From an uncultured Dehalococcoidia bacterium (GTDB lineage: Bacteria; Chloroflexota; Dehalococcoidia; Tepidiformales; Tepidiformaceae), in NCBI GenBank assembly GCA_937864275.1, contig CALMIW010000820.1, forward strand, positions 1 to 8,570: a stretch of DNA of 8,570 nucleotides. Reading direction: 5' to 3'. Below the pieces are notes generated by a model, which saw only the letters and a list, made by a program, of their open reading frames with translations, was not told the origin of the DNA and searched no databases. Below, piece by piece: positions 1-6,273 of the stretch. Made by a program: the position numbers and the translations under genes. Every line of letters starts with the position of its first letter. Positions within the stretch are counted from its first letter, which is position 1.

Positions 1-342
1 GAACTTGAGTCGCTCATCAGCGGCGCCGATGTAGGTCGCCTGATCTTCGAAAATGAAGCTGCCGTGGCAGTGATGACATTCACCGTCCTCACCCATGAAC
101 AGATTGAGGCCGCTGCGTTCCGACGAAGTCAGTTCGGCTTTCCCTCTAAGGAACCGGTTGTACTTCGACGTCCCGGTCACAATACTTCGCTGGAAGGCGC
201 TGATTGACCGGATGATGTTGAACCAGTTGACCGGCTTCTTTGACCAGCGGTAAACCCTGGGGAAACGCTTCGCGTACCAGGGGTCACGCTTGATTCGGCC
301 CAGGACCTTCTTCTTGTTCTTGTCGTTCTTCTTCTTGCTCAT
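1..342 (-). CDS. MauG / di-heme cytochrome c peroxidase-like C-terminal domain, partial (runs off left edge)
   Basis: The minus frame from the ATG at 342 is open to the window edge (114 codons visible). Residues about 19-70 read like the second domain of the MauG/bacterial di-heme peroxidase family: DPWYAKRFPRVY, then IIRSISAFQRSIVTGTSKYN and the ERSGLNLFMGEDGECHHCHG stretch. CHHCH is a c-type heme attachment motif (CxxCH). Family members are exported redox enzymes with two heme domains. Here the first domain and any signal peptide are missing, and the protein instead begins MSKKKNDKNKKK. The start is nevertheless well formed: it overlaps the purC stop as ATGA and has AGGAG 8 bases upstream. 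GC content is about 54%, well below the neighbours, with codons such as AGA, TCA, AGT and ATT. Family assignment of the visible domain is fairly sure. Whether this is an intact gene, a truncated one or an assembly join is open. Confidence 0.7.
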   Translation of the reverse strand, partial: MSKKKNDKNKKKVLGRIKRDPWYAKRFPRVYRWSKKPVNWFNIIRSISAFQRSIVTGTSKYNRFLRGKAELTSSERSGLNLFMGEDGECHHCHGSFIFEDQATYIGAADERLKF

Positions 343-1229
343 TCGGGAAGCTCCTGGCCAGTCAGCATGCGGTATGCGGTTCGGTAGCGCTCGGTGGTGG
401 CGGCGACGACGTCGCCGGGGACAGTGGGTGGCGGGTCGCCGTCCTTCCATCCGCTCTTCGCCAGCCAGTCGCGGACGGGCTGCTTGTCGAAGCTGGGCTG
501 AGGTCCACCGGGCCGGTACTGGTCGGCCGGCCAGAAACGGCTGCTGTCCGGCGTGAGGACCTCGTCGATGAGGATGACCTCCTCGTTCCAGTAGCCGAAC
601 TCGAATTTCGTGTCGGCGATGATGATTCCGCGCTCGAGCGCGACGGTGTGGGCGTAGTTGTAAACGGCGAGCGTGCGCAGCTTCATCGCGTTCGCGGCCT
701 CTTCGCCCACGATTTCCTCGAGCTGTTCGTAGGAGATGTTCTCGTCGTGGCCGACGTCTGGCTTCGTGCTCGGGGTGAAGATCGGCTCGGGCAGACGGTC
801 GGATTCGCGCAGGCCCTCCGCCAGTGGGATTCCGCAGATCGCCCCGGTGCGCTGGTAGTCCTTCCACCCGGAGCCGGAGATGTAGCCGCGGGCGATGCAC
901 TCCGCGTTGAGCCGTTTCGCCTTCTTCACGAGCATCGACCGTCCGTAGTACTCCGGCCCCAGCTCGAACGGCACCAGGTGCTTGTTGTGCGCGCCGATGA
1001 CCGCGATGAAGTGGTTTGGCACCACTTCCTTGATGCGGTCGAACCACCAGGCCGAAAGCTGGGTGAGGACCCGGCCCTTCTCCGGTATCCCCGTCGGGAG
1101 GACGACGTCCATGGCCGAAATGCGGTCCGTGGCGATGATCAGCATCTTGTCGCCGAGGTCGTAGGTGTCGCGCACTTTGCCGCGGTAGGTGCGGCCGGGC
1201 AGGTTCGATTCGAGGAGGACGTCAGGCAC
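339..1229 (-). CDS. purC: Phosphoribosylaminoimidazole-succinocarboxamide (SAICAR) synthase
   Basis: PurC joins CAIR and aspartate using ATP to give SAICAR in cytosolic de novo purine synthesis. The 296-residue product belongs to the long form (about 300 residues) rather than the short E. coli-type enzyme of about 237. Visible family motifs are GKVRDTYDLG (17-26, nucleotide-binding strand), ATDRISAMDVV (33-43), RGYISGSGWKDY (114-125), TPSTKPDVGHDENIS (152-166), DTKFEFG (206-212) and DEVLTPDSSRFWP (222-234). The C-terminus TTERYRTAYRMLTG is typical. The start is GTG at 1229, set by AAAGGAG seven bases upstream and by the family N-terminus LLESNLPG; the frame is open further upstream but only as a shadow of the preceding gene. 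The start overlaps the upstream membrane-protein stop by 8 bases, and the stop overlaps the next start as ATGA. A methionine replaces the usual phenylalanine in ISAFDVV. Assignment is firm. Confidence 0.97.
   Translation of the reverse strand: MPDVLLESNLPGRTYRGKVRDTYDLGDKMLIIATDRISAMDVVLPTGIPEKGRVLTQLSAWWFDRIKEVVPNHFIAVIGAHNKHLVPFELGPEYYGRSMLVKKAKRLNAECIARGYISGSGWKDYQRTGAICGIPLAEGLRESDRLPEPIFTPSTKPDVGHDENISYEQLEEIVGEEAANAMKLRTLAVYNYAHTVALERGIIIADTKFEFGYWNEEVILIDEVLTPDSSRFWPADQYRPGGPQPSFDKQPVRDWLAKSGWKDGDPPPTVPGDVVAATTERYRTAYRMLTGQELPE
351..355 (-). promoter_or_regulatory. Ribosome binding site for the gene starting at 342
   Basis: AGGAG lies inside the last codons of purC, 8 bases before the ATG at 342-340. 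Together with the ATGA overlap of the purC stop it indicates translational coupling, and it argues that a start at 342 is genuine even though the protein it opens looks truncated. Confidence 0.6.
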
Positions 1230-2040
1230 GGGTTCGCTCCTTTGCTGAGAGGTAGAAGATGGTGGTCGCGGTCGCCATGTAGGCGCCGGTGGGGATCGCC
1301 ACGATACCGAAGACGAGCACCCCGAGCGATTGCGCCAGCAACGATGCGGTCCGCCCCGGCTCCGAGCTGAATGGCGCAAGGAAGATCGCGAACACGATGC
1401 TCGCGAGCGTGAACACGACGAGACCAACCGGCACGCCCGTGAGCAGGACGCCGATGTAGCGCAGCATGTTGCCCTTGAGGACGCGCCAGCTGCTCCCGAG
1501 CGAACCGCCGAGTCCCGTGCCTTCGAGGACGTGCGCGTGGATCGCGAGCCCCCCCCGGATGATGAAATAGAGGACGACGACGATGCCCGCGGCTGTGGCG
1601 AGGACGAGCAGGTAGAACAGCGCTCCCCGGCCCAGGAGGCCCCCCATGCGGGTAAACGCCGGGTCGAGGGATTCGGCCAGCTTCACCGGTTTGCCATCGA
1701 GCAGGTTCCTGACCGCGACGATCGTCGCCGCCGCGCCGACCAGGCTGAAGAGCAGGTAGACCGCGGTCATCAGGACGAGCGCGAGGATCAGCCCGTTCGG
1801 CGAGTCATCGAACCGGCTGAACGACTCGAAGTCCGCCGACGGATAGACCTGGTGGTAGAGATAGAAATACGCCGCTGCGCCGATGATTCCGAGGGGGACC
1901 TGGATCACCGCCAGCGGAAGCATGGTGGCGGCGATGTTGGATCGGACAAGGCCGAGCGCGCGCCGCCACGTTGCCCTTGGCTTGGCGGCGGTCACAGGCG
2001 CCGCCGGGTCTGAGGGCGGTGCGCCGGCCTCTTCGTTCAC
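1222..2040 (-). CDS. Polytopic membrane protein between purB and purC, function unknown
   Basis: The 272-residue product has a proline/alanine-rich cytoplasmic N-terminus (1-27) and hydrophobic stretches at about 38-62, 83-111, 137-161, 193-222 and 232-262, so five or six membrane helices and no signal peptide. The pattern VLEGTGLGGSLGSSWRVLKG (171-190) resembles the 'leG.g...al..SW.l.kG' element of multi-pass proteins grouped with glycerophosphodiester phosphodiesterase membrane domains and related DUF families. This is recall, not a search. The start is GTG at 2040, which overlaps the purB stop as GTGA; the longer open frame (to 2511) is an antiphase shadow of purB. No clear Shine-Dalgarno is seen, consistent with translation coupled to purB. 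Its end overlaps purC by 8 bases. It contains a run of eight G on the coding strand (1549-1556). No purine role can be read from the sequence; a transport or membrane-organising role would be speculation. Confidence 0.85.
   Translation of the reverse strand: MNEEAGAPPSDPAAPVTAAKPRATWRRALGLVRSNIAATMLPLAVIQVPLGIIGAAAYFYLYHQVYPSADFESFSRFDDSPNGLILALVLMTAVYLLFSLVGAAATIVAVRNLLDGKPVKLAESLDPAFTRMGGLLGRGALFYLLVLATAAGIVVVLYFIIRGGLAIHAHVLEGTGLGGSLGSSWRVLKGNMLRYIGVLLTGVPVGLVVFTLASIVFAIFLAPFSSEPGRTASLLAQSLGVLVFGIVAIPTGAYMATATTIFYLSAKERTRA
1237..1243 (-). promoter_or_regulatory. Ribosome binding site of purC
   Basis: AAAGGAG sits seven bases before the GTG at 1229 and decides that start over the longer open frame. 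It lies within the final codons of the upstream membrane-protein gene. Confidence 0.7.
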
Positions 2041-3329
2041 AGGCCGAGGCGCTCGAAAGTCGCGCCGATGTTCGCCAGGTAGAAGTTGTAATCGAAGATG
2101 CCCCGGAGTTGCTCTTCGCCGATCCGCGAGGTCACGTCCGGGTCTTCCATCAACAGATCGAAGAACGGCGTGCGCACCTTCCACGCCTTCATCGCGTTGC
2201 GCTGGACGATGGCGTACGCGTCCTGCCGGCTCAGCCCCGTCTCGATGAGGGCGAGCAGCACGCGCTGGGAGAACACGAGCCCGTACGAGCGCTCCAGGTT
2301 CTCTCGCATATGCTCCGGGAACACAGTCAGGCGTTCCATCACGCCGGTGAACAACGTGAGCATGTAGTCCAGGACGAGGGTGGAGTCGGGGAAGACGATC
2401 CGCTCGGTCGAGGAGTGCGAAATGTCGCGCTCGTGCCACAGCGCGACGTTCTCCATCGAAGTCACGGCGTAGCCGCGCAGGATCCGGGCGAGGCCGGTTA
2501 CGCGCTCGCACAGCTCGGGGTTGCGCTTGTGGGGCATCGCACTCGAACCGGTCTGGCCTTCGTCGAACGGCTCTTCCGCTTCCCGCACTTCCGTCTTCTG
2601 GAGCGCCCGGATCTCCGTGGCGAACTTTTCCAGCGAGGCTCCGATCAGCGCCAGCGTCGTGACGAACTGCGCGTGCCGGTCACGCTGGATGACCTGCGTC
2701 GAGGCCGCTTCGATGCCCAGTCCGAGGTTCCGGCAGACGATCTCTTCGAGTTCCGGCGGGCACGAGGCATGCGTCCCCACCGTGCCGGAGATGGCCCCCA
2801 CGGCGATGGCGTCGCGGGCAGACTCGAGCCGCTTGCGGTTGCGCCGCATCTCATCCACCCAAACGGCGAGCTTCAGGCCGAACGTCGTCGGTTCGGCGTG
2901 CACGCCGTGGGTGCGGCCCGTACAAAGCGTGTCCCGGTGGGCGACAGCCTGCTTTTCGAGCACGGCGGAGAGCCCATCGATGTCCTTCAAGAGGATGTCG
3001 CAGGCGTCCCGGAGTTGGAGGCCGGTGGCCGTGTCCCAGACGTCCGACGACGTCAGCCCGAAGTGCACATAGCGGCCCTCCTCGCCCAGCGTCTCGGCGA
3101 CGGAGCGAAGGAAGGCGGTGACGTCGTGGTGGGTGATGCGGATGTATTCGTTGATCTTGTCCACATCGAACCCGGCGTCGCGCCGGATCTTGGCAGCCGC
3201 TTCCTTCGGTACCTGGCCGAGTTCGGCCCATGCCTCGACAGCGGCGACTTCGACGTCGAGCCAGCGCTGGAACTTGTTCTGGTCGCTCCAGACGGCGGCC
3301 ATCTCGGGACGCGAATAACGTGGAATCAC
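2037..3329 (-). CDS. purB: Adenylosuccinate lyase
   Basis: PurB splits SAICAR to AICAR plus fumarate and adenylosuccinate to AMP plus fumarate, so it acts directly after PurC and again in AMP synthesis. It is a cytosolic homotetramer of the fumarase/aspartase superfamily. The 430-residue product matches the Bacillus-type length (431). His68 (ITHHDV), His89 (VHFGLTSSD) and His141 (TGRTHGVHAEP) fall at the positions of the functional histidines of the B. subtilis enzyme, and the superfamily signature GSSAMPHKRNP is at 261-271 with the catalytic-loop serines. The N-terminus VIPRYSRPEM fits the family with GTG at 3329. An in-frame ATG at 3377 would add 16 residues lacking family character. No Shine-Dalgarno precedes 3329, but a TANNNT hexamer ends six bases before it, suggesting a leaderless message. 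First gene of the purB-membrane protein-purC operon. Confidence 0.97.
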   Translation of the reverse strand: MIPRYSRPEMAAVWSDQNKFQRWLDVEVAAVEAWAELGQVPKEAAAKIRRDAGFDVDKINEYIRITHHDVTAFLRSVAETLGEEGRYVHFGLTSSDVWDTATGLQLRDACDILLKDIDGLSAVLEKQAVAHRDTLCTGRTHGVHAEPTTFGLKLAVWVDEMRRNRKRLESARDAIAVGAISGTVGTHASCPPELEEIVCRNLGLGIEAASTQVIQRDRHAQFVTTLALIGASLEKFATEIRALQKTEVREAEEPFDEGQTGSSAMPHKRNPELCERVTGLARILRGYAVTSMENVALWHERDISHSSTERIVFPDSTLVLDYMLTLFTGVMERLTVFPEHMRENLERSYGLVFSQRVLLALIETGLSRQDAYAIVQRNAMKAWKVRTPFFDLLMEDPDVTSRIGEEQLRGIFDYNFYLANIGATFERLGL

Positions 3330-3335
3330 CGCGAT

Positions 3336-3341
3336 ATGGTA
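3336..3341 (-). promoter_or_regulatory. Candidate leaderless -10 element of purB
   Basis: TACCAT on the minus strand is followed by exactly six bases and then the GTG of purB, so the predicted transcription start is the first base of the start codon. There is no Shine-Dalgarno. The region 17 bases further upstream has only a poor -35 match. The same hexamer TACCAT occurs in the gdhA promoter candidate. Confidence 0.45.
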
Positions 3342-3392
3342 CCGGGAACGGGGGACAGGGAATAGCGATCCGGTCATTGCTGCGCGGGCGGC

Positions 3393-3398
3393 TACACT
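3393..3398 (+). promoter_or_regulatory. Candidate leaderless -10 element of the methyltransferase gene
   Basis: TACACT is followed by six bases (CTCCGT) and then the ATG at 3405, placing the predicted transcription start on the A of the start codon. No Shine-Dalgarno is present, and a TTGCTG at 3377-3382 is too close to be a -35. The geometry mirrors the divergent purB promoter in the same 75-bp intergenic region. Confidence 0.45.
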
Positions 3399-3404
3399 CT
3401 CCGT

Positions 3405-4205
3405 ATGGCCGATGCCTTCTACTCCCGGCGCAGCCTCAACGTGGAAATCTACGCCGAGCGGACAGCTGTGCTCCCGGTCGTCGAAGGCGACATCGACTTT
3501 TATCTCGAGTTGGCCCTGGCTGCGCCGGGCCCGGCCCTCGAGCTGGGGTGCGGGACGGGCAGGGTGGTGCTTCCGCTTGCGCGCGCCGGCATCGAGACGA
3601 CTGGCCTGGACCTCTCCCAATCGATGCTCGATGTGGCCGCCGGGCGGTTGGCGAAAGAACCGGCCGAAGTCGCCTCTCGGGCGACGTTCGTCGCTGGCGA
3701 CATGACCAGTTTTGCCCTTGGCCGGCAATTCGGCCTGGTCTACATCGCGTTCCGCTCGTTCATGATGCTGACGACGCCGGAAGAGCAGCGCCGGTGCCTG
3801 CGGGCAGCCCATAGCCACCTCGCTCCCGGGGGCACGCTGGCGGTCAACCTCTTCGACCCGCTGCTGGAGCGGCTGACGCCCGGGCCGCTGCCCGTTTCCT
3901 GGACGCCGAACGGAAACTTCCCCCACCCGCAATCCTGGAACCTGGTGCGCATCGAGGTTTCGGACCGCATGAACGACCCCGTCGCGCAGGTGTTCGAAGA
4001 GACCTGGCGCTTCACCGAGGTCGACCGGGCGGGTGCTGTCGTCCGCCAGGAAGAAGAGGTCCTGCGCATGCGTTGGACGTACCGCCACGAGATGCGCTAC
4101 CTGCTCGAAGCGTGCGGCTTCGAGGTGCTCGCCGAGTACTCGGATTACGCGAAGTCGCCGCCGGCCTATGGCAAGGAACAGGTCTGGGTCGCGCGGAAAC
4201 CATGA
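3405..4205 (+). CDS. Class I SAM-dependent methyltransferase
   Basis: The 266-residue soluble protein has a Rossmann-type methyltransferase fold. Motif I is LELGCGTGRV (45-54), the acidic residue that binds the SAM ribose is in GLDLS (67-71, Asp69), motif III is in VAGDM (96-100) and the post-motif turn is LAPGG (139-143). The segment YIAFRSFMML (113-122) is typical of small-molecule methyltransferases of the Methyltransf_25 type. The C-terminal half (about 160-266) is a beta-rich extension with many acidic residues that usually forms the substrate side; no substrate can be deduced. It is the only complete plus-strand gene here, divergent from purB and convergent with gdhA, so it is a separate transcription unit. 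The ATG start is supported by the leaderless promoter candidate; no alternative start is more convincing. Confidence 0.9.
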   Translation: MADAFYSRRSLNVEIYAERTAVLPVVEGDIDFYLELALAAPGPALELGCGTGRVVLPLARAGIETTGLDLSQSMLDVAAGRLAKEPAEVASRATFVAGDMTSFALGRQFGLVYIAFRSFMMLTTPEEQRRCLRAAHSHLAPGGTLAVNLFDPLLERLTPGPLPVSWTPNGNFPHPQSWNLVRIEVSDRMNDPVAQVFEETWRFTEVDRAGAVVRQEEEVLRMRWTYRHEMRYLLEACGFEVLAEYSDYAKSPPAYGKEQVWVARKP

Positions 4206-4231
4206 CGCCGCCGGCCGCTTGACCGGCGGCG
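4206..4231. terminator. Bidirectional hairpin between the convergent methyltransferase and gdhA genes
   Basis: A perfect 9-bp inverted repeat, CGCCGCCGG (4206-4214) and CCGGCGGCG (4223-4231), with an 8-base loop starts directly after the methyltransferase stop and lies 12 bases past the gdhA stop. It can form on both transcripts. There is no T tract on either side, so it may stop transcription only weakly or mainly protect 3' ends. Confidence 0.6.
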
Positions 4232-4243
4232 CCAGCACGACGC

Positions 4244-5590
4244 TTAGACGACGCCGAAGGCCAGCATCGCATCCGCCACGCGGAGGAACCCCGCGATGTT
4301 GGCGCCGAGCACGTAGTTCCCGGGGGAGCCGTACTCCGCCGATGTCTCGTACACCGTGCGGTGGATGTCCCGCATGATCTGTTCGAGGCGCTTTTCCGTG
4401 TAGTCGAACGACCAGGAATCACGGCTCGCGTTCTGCTGCATCTCCAGCCCCGACGTCGCGACCCCGCCGGCGTTCGCCGCCTTGCCAAGCCCGAAGGCGA
4501 CGCCCGCCTCCGCGAAGGCGCGGATGGCATCGGGCGTCGAGGGCATGTTCGCGCCCTCGGCGACCGCGACGCACCCGTTCTTGATGAGCGCGGCAGCGTC
4601 GTGCCCGTTCAGTTCGTTCTGGGTCGCGCTGGGGAAGGCGACGTCACAGGGGATCTCCCAGATGTTTCCATCGGGCACGTAGCGGACGCCGATCTTGCGT
4701 TCGGCATACTGGGAGATGCGCACTCGCTCGACTTCCTTGATCTGCTTGACCAGGGCGACGTCGATTCCCGACTCGTCATAAATCACGCCATCGGAGTCGG
4801 AGCACGCGATCACCTTCGCGCCGAGCTGTTGGAGCTTCTGGATGGTGTAGATGGCCACGTTGCCCGACCCGGAGACGACGCACGTCTTCCCCGCGATTTC
4901 GTGGCCGCGGACCTTCAGCATCTCCTGGGCGAAGAACACCGCGCCGTAACCGGTTGCCTCGGTGCGCACGAGCGAGCCTCCCCAGCCGAGACCCTTCCCG
5001 GTGATGACACCGGACTCGTACTGGTTGGTGATTCGCTTGTACATGCCGAAGAGGTAGCCGATTTCGCGGCCGCCCACGCCGATGTCCCCGGCCGGGACGT
5101 CCTGGTACTCGCCGATGTAGCGGTGGAGTTCGACCATGAAGCTCTGGCAGAAGCGCATGATCTCGTTCTCTGATTTGCCTTTCGGGTCGAAGTCCGAGCC
5201 GCCCTTTCCGCCTCCGATAGGAAGGCCGGTCAGCGCGTTCTTGAAGATCTGTTCGAACCCGAGGAACTTGATGATCCCCAGGTAGACCGAGGGATGGAAG
5301 CGCAGCCCGCCCTTATACGGGCCGAGGGCGCTGTTGAACTGGATGCGGAAGCCGCGGTTGACGTGGATCTCGCCGCGGTCGTCCTGCCAGGGGACGCGGA
5401 AGATGATCTGGCGCTCCGGTTCGCAAATCCGCTCGATGACCTTGCATTCGACGAGTTCGGGACGTTTGGCGAAGACCGGCGAAAGCGATTCGAGCACCTC
5501 GCGGACGGCCTGGTGGAACTCCGCTTCCGCGGGATTCCGGCGGACGACGTCGACGTAGACGGCTTCGAGCCGTTCATCGAGGCCTACCAA
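4244..5590 (-). CDS. gdhA: Glutamate dehydrogenase (probably NADP-dependent)
   Basis: The enzyme interconverts 2-oxoglutarate plus ammonia and glutamate; the 448-residue length matches the small hexameric class (E. coli GdhA, 447). Substrate-domain motifs are YKGGLRFHPSV (92-102), LPIGGGKGGSDFDPKGKS (123-140, catalytic Lys129) and PAGDIGVGGREIGYLFG (166-182, catalytic Asp169). The dinucleotide fold shows VVSGSGNVA (238-246) and SDSDG (264-268), the latter favouring NADP over NAD by analogy with E. coli. The C-terminal GKAANAGGVATSGLEM is conserved. The start is uncertain: no in-frame ATG or GTG exists near the expected N-terminus, and TTG at 5590 gives the normal length but has no clear Shine-Dalgarno. 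The frame is open well upstream, without family resemblance. A promoter candidate and a small leader ORF lie in the preceding gap. It is monocistronic, ended by the convergent hairpin. Confidence 0.95.
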   Translation of the reverse strand: MVGLDERLEAVYVDVVRRNPAEAEFHQAVREVLESLSPVFAKRPELVECKVIERICEPERQIIFRVPWQDDRGEIHVNRGFRIQFNSALGPYKGGLRFHPSVYLGIIKFLGFEQIFKNALTGLPIGGGKGGSDFDPKGKSENEIMRFCQSFMVELHRYIGEYQDVPAGDIGVGGREIGYLFGMYKRITNQYESGVITGKGLGWGGSLVRTEATGYGAVFFAQEMLKVRGHEIAGKTCVVSGSGNVAIYTIQKLQQLGAKVIACSDSDGVIYDESGIDVALVKQIKEVERVRISQYAERKIGVRYVPDGNIWEIPCDVAFPSATQNELNGHDAAALIKNGCVAVAEGANMPSTPDAIRAFAEAGVAFGLGKAANAGGVATSGLEMQQNASRDSWSFDYTEKRLEQIMRDIHRTVYETSAEYGSPGNYVLGANIAGFLRVADAMLAFGVV

Positions 5591-5649
5591 GGGTCCAGTC
5601 CGACGAAAAGATGCGCGAGATTGAGGGCATGAGGCTTGGGTCGAAGCAT
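5584..5649 (-). CDS. Possible 21-residue leader peptide upstream of gdhA
   Basis: A short ORF opens at ATG 5649, preceded by AGGA nine bases upstream, and ends at a TAG (5586-5584) that overlaps the proposed TTG start of gdhA in a different frame (CCTTGGTAG). It encodes MLRPKPHALNLAHLFVGLDP plus a final Trp. No homology is recognised. It could couple or attenuate gdhA translation, or be chance. An alternative is that a base error hides a true ATG start of gdhA in this frame. Confidence 0.25.
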   Translation of the reverse strand: MLRPKPHALNLAHLFVGLDPW

Positions 5650-5748
5650 CGGTGGCTGTCCTGTGTTCGGGAAGAATTTCACAAATGGTACGCCCGGGAA
5701 GCGACCGCGCCAAACGTTGTTCCTCGCTCCCCGGCTCGGCGGCGCCGG
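5591..5748. other. Intergenic region upstream of gdhA
   Basis: This 158-bp gap is the largest non-coding stretch. It holds the gdhA promoter candidate, the possible leader ORF and a weak 5-bp inverted repeat (5731-5735 with 5744-5748) just past the stop of the five-helix membrane protein. I see nothing else in it. Confidence 0.7.
5685..5713 (-). promoter_or_regulatory. Candidate sigma-70-type promoter of gdhA
   Basis: On the minus strand TTGGCG (5708-5713) and TACCAT (5685-5690) are separated by 17 bases, an ideal spacing. The predicted start near 5678 would give a leader of about 90 bases before the TTG, containing the small leader ORF. An AACGTT palindrome touches the -35 (5713-5718) and might bind a regulator. 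Confidence 0.5.
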
Positions 5749-6273
5749 CTAATCGAGTGCCACTATCCCGATCCCCAACACCACGAGTGCCACGTGGACA
5801 GCCAGCAGCGTGATTCGAGCCGGGCCGTTGTGGTTCAGCAGGGGCGCCGGGATGGGCGCCCAACGGAACCAGAACCAGGCGCCCATGACGGCTCCCATCA
5901 GGATTCCCGCCGACAGCAGCGGCCAGCCCGGCGCCGGGAACGTGCGCAGCGCCAGCCACGCCGTGGCCAGCGACACCAGGCTGGCGGGGATCGCTAGCCC
6001 GAATTTCAGGCCGGGTACCCGGAGGCTGAGGAGCAGCACGCAGGGCATCAGCACCCACCCCGCGGCCAGGGCCGCGGTGGCGAGGGCGCCTTCTTCCGCT
6101 TCCACGCCGAGGGCGAAGATGACGCCCAGGGCAACGACGCTCACCGCTGCCAGCCGCACGACGCGGCCGCGCAGCCGTGCATACGCGGGGTCGGGGGCTG
6201 ATAGCCGATTGACCAGCCGCGTCACGGCGCCCGGTGCCGGGGTTCCGGAGCGTTGGCCGCTGTACTCCGCCAT
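5749..6273 (-). CDS. Five-helix integral membrane protein, function unknown
   Basis: The 174-residue product has hydrophobic segments at about 39-57, 64-85, 90-109, 115-136 and 152-173, with a short polar N-terminus (1-38) rich in Arg, Pro and Ala that is probably cytoplasmic. I recognise no family and no catalytic motif. Its ATG (6273-6271) shares one base with the stop of the upstream gene (TGATG), a classic re-initiation arrangement, so it is translated with the radical SAM unit and is its last gene. A tryptophan/phenylalanine cluster, GAWFWFRWAP (131-140), sits at the end of the fourth helix. The gene is supported by codon bias, hydrophobic periodicity and tight coupling rather than homology. 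Confidence 0.8.
   Translation of the reverse strand: MAEYSGQRSGTPAPGAVTRLVNRLSAPDPAYARLRGRVVRLAAVSVVALGVIFALGVEAEEGALATAALAAGWVLMPCVLLLSLRVPGLKFGLAIPASLVSLATAWLALRTFPAPGWPLLSAGILMGAVMGAWFWFRWAPIPAPLLNHNGPARITLLAVHVALVVLGIGIVALD

Noticed and set aside
648..1370. 240-residue plus-strand open frame opposite purC
   Set aside because: Mirror frame of purC, low complexity and Arg-rich; purC is unambiguous on the minus strand.
1971..3365. 464-residue open frame on the plus strand antisense to purB
   Set aside because: Arg-, Val- and Asp-rich sequence without family resemblance, produced by the GC-biased third positions of purB on the other strand.
3377..3382. TTGCTG as a -35 for the methyltransferase
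   Set aside because: Only ten bases from the TACACT hexamer, too short for a sigma-70 spacer.
3330..4238. N-terminal extension of the purB frame to 4238
   Set aside because: Most of it is antisense to the methyltransferase; the PurB family N-terminus begins at VIPRYSRPEM with GTG 3329.
4361..5173. 270-residue plus-strand open frame opposite gdhA
   Set aside because: It is an antisense shadow of a clearly conserved gdhA and has no recognisable motif or ribosome site.
5731..5748. Possible terminator after the five-helix membrane gene (CCGGC, 8-base loop, GCCGG)
   Set aside because: Only 5 bp in a GC-rich background with no T tract; expected by chance.
5591..6058. N-terminal extension of the gdhA frame to 6058
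   Set aside because: Would overlap the five-helix membrane gene and has no GDH resemblance; the 448-residue length from 5590 is normal.
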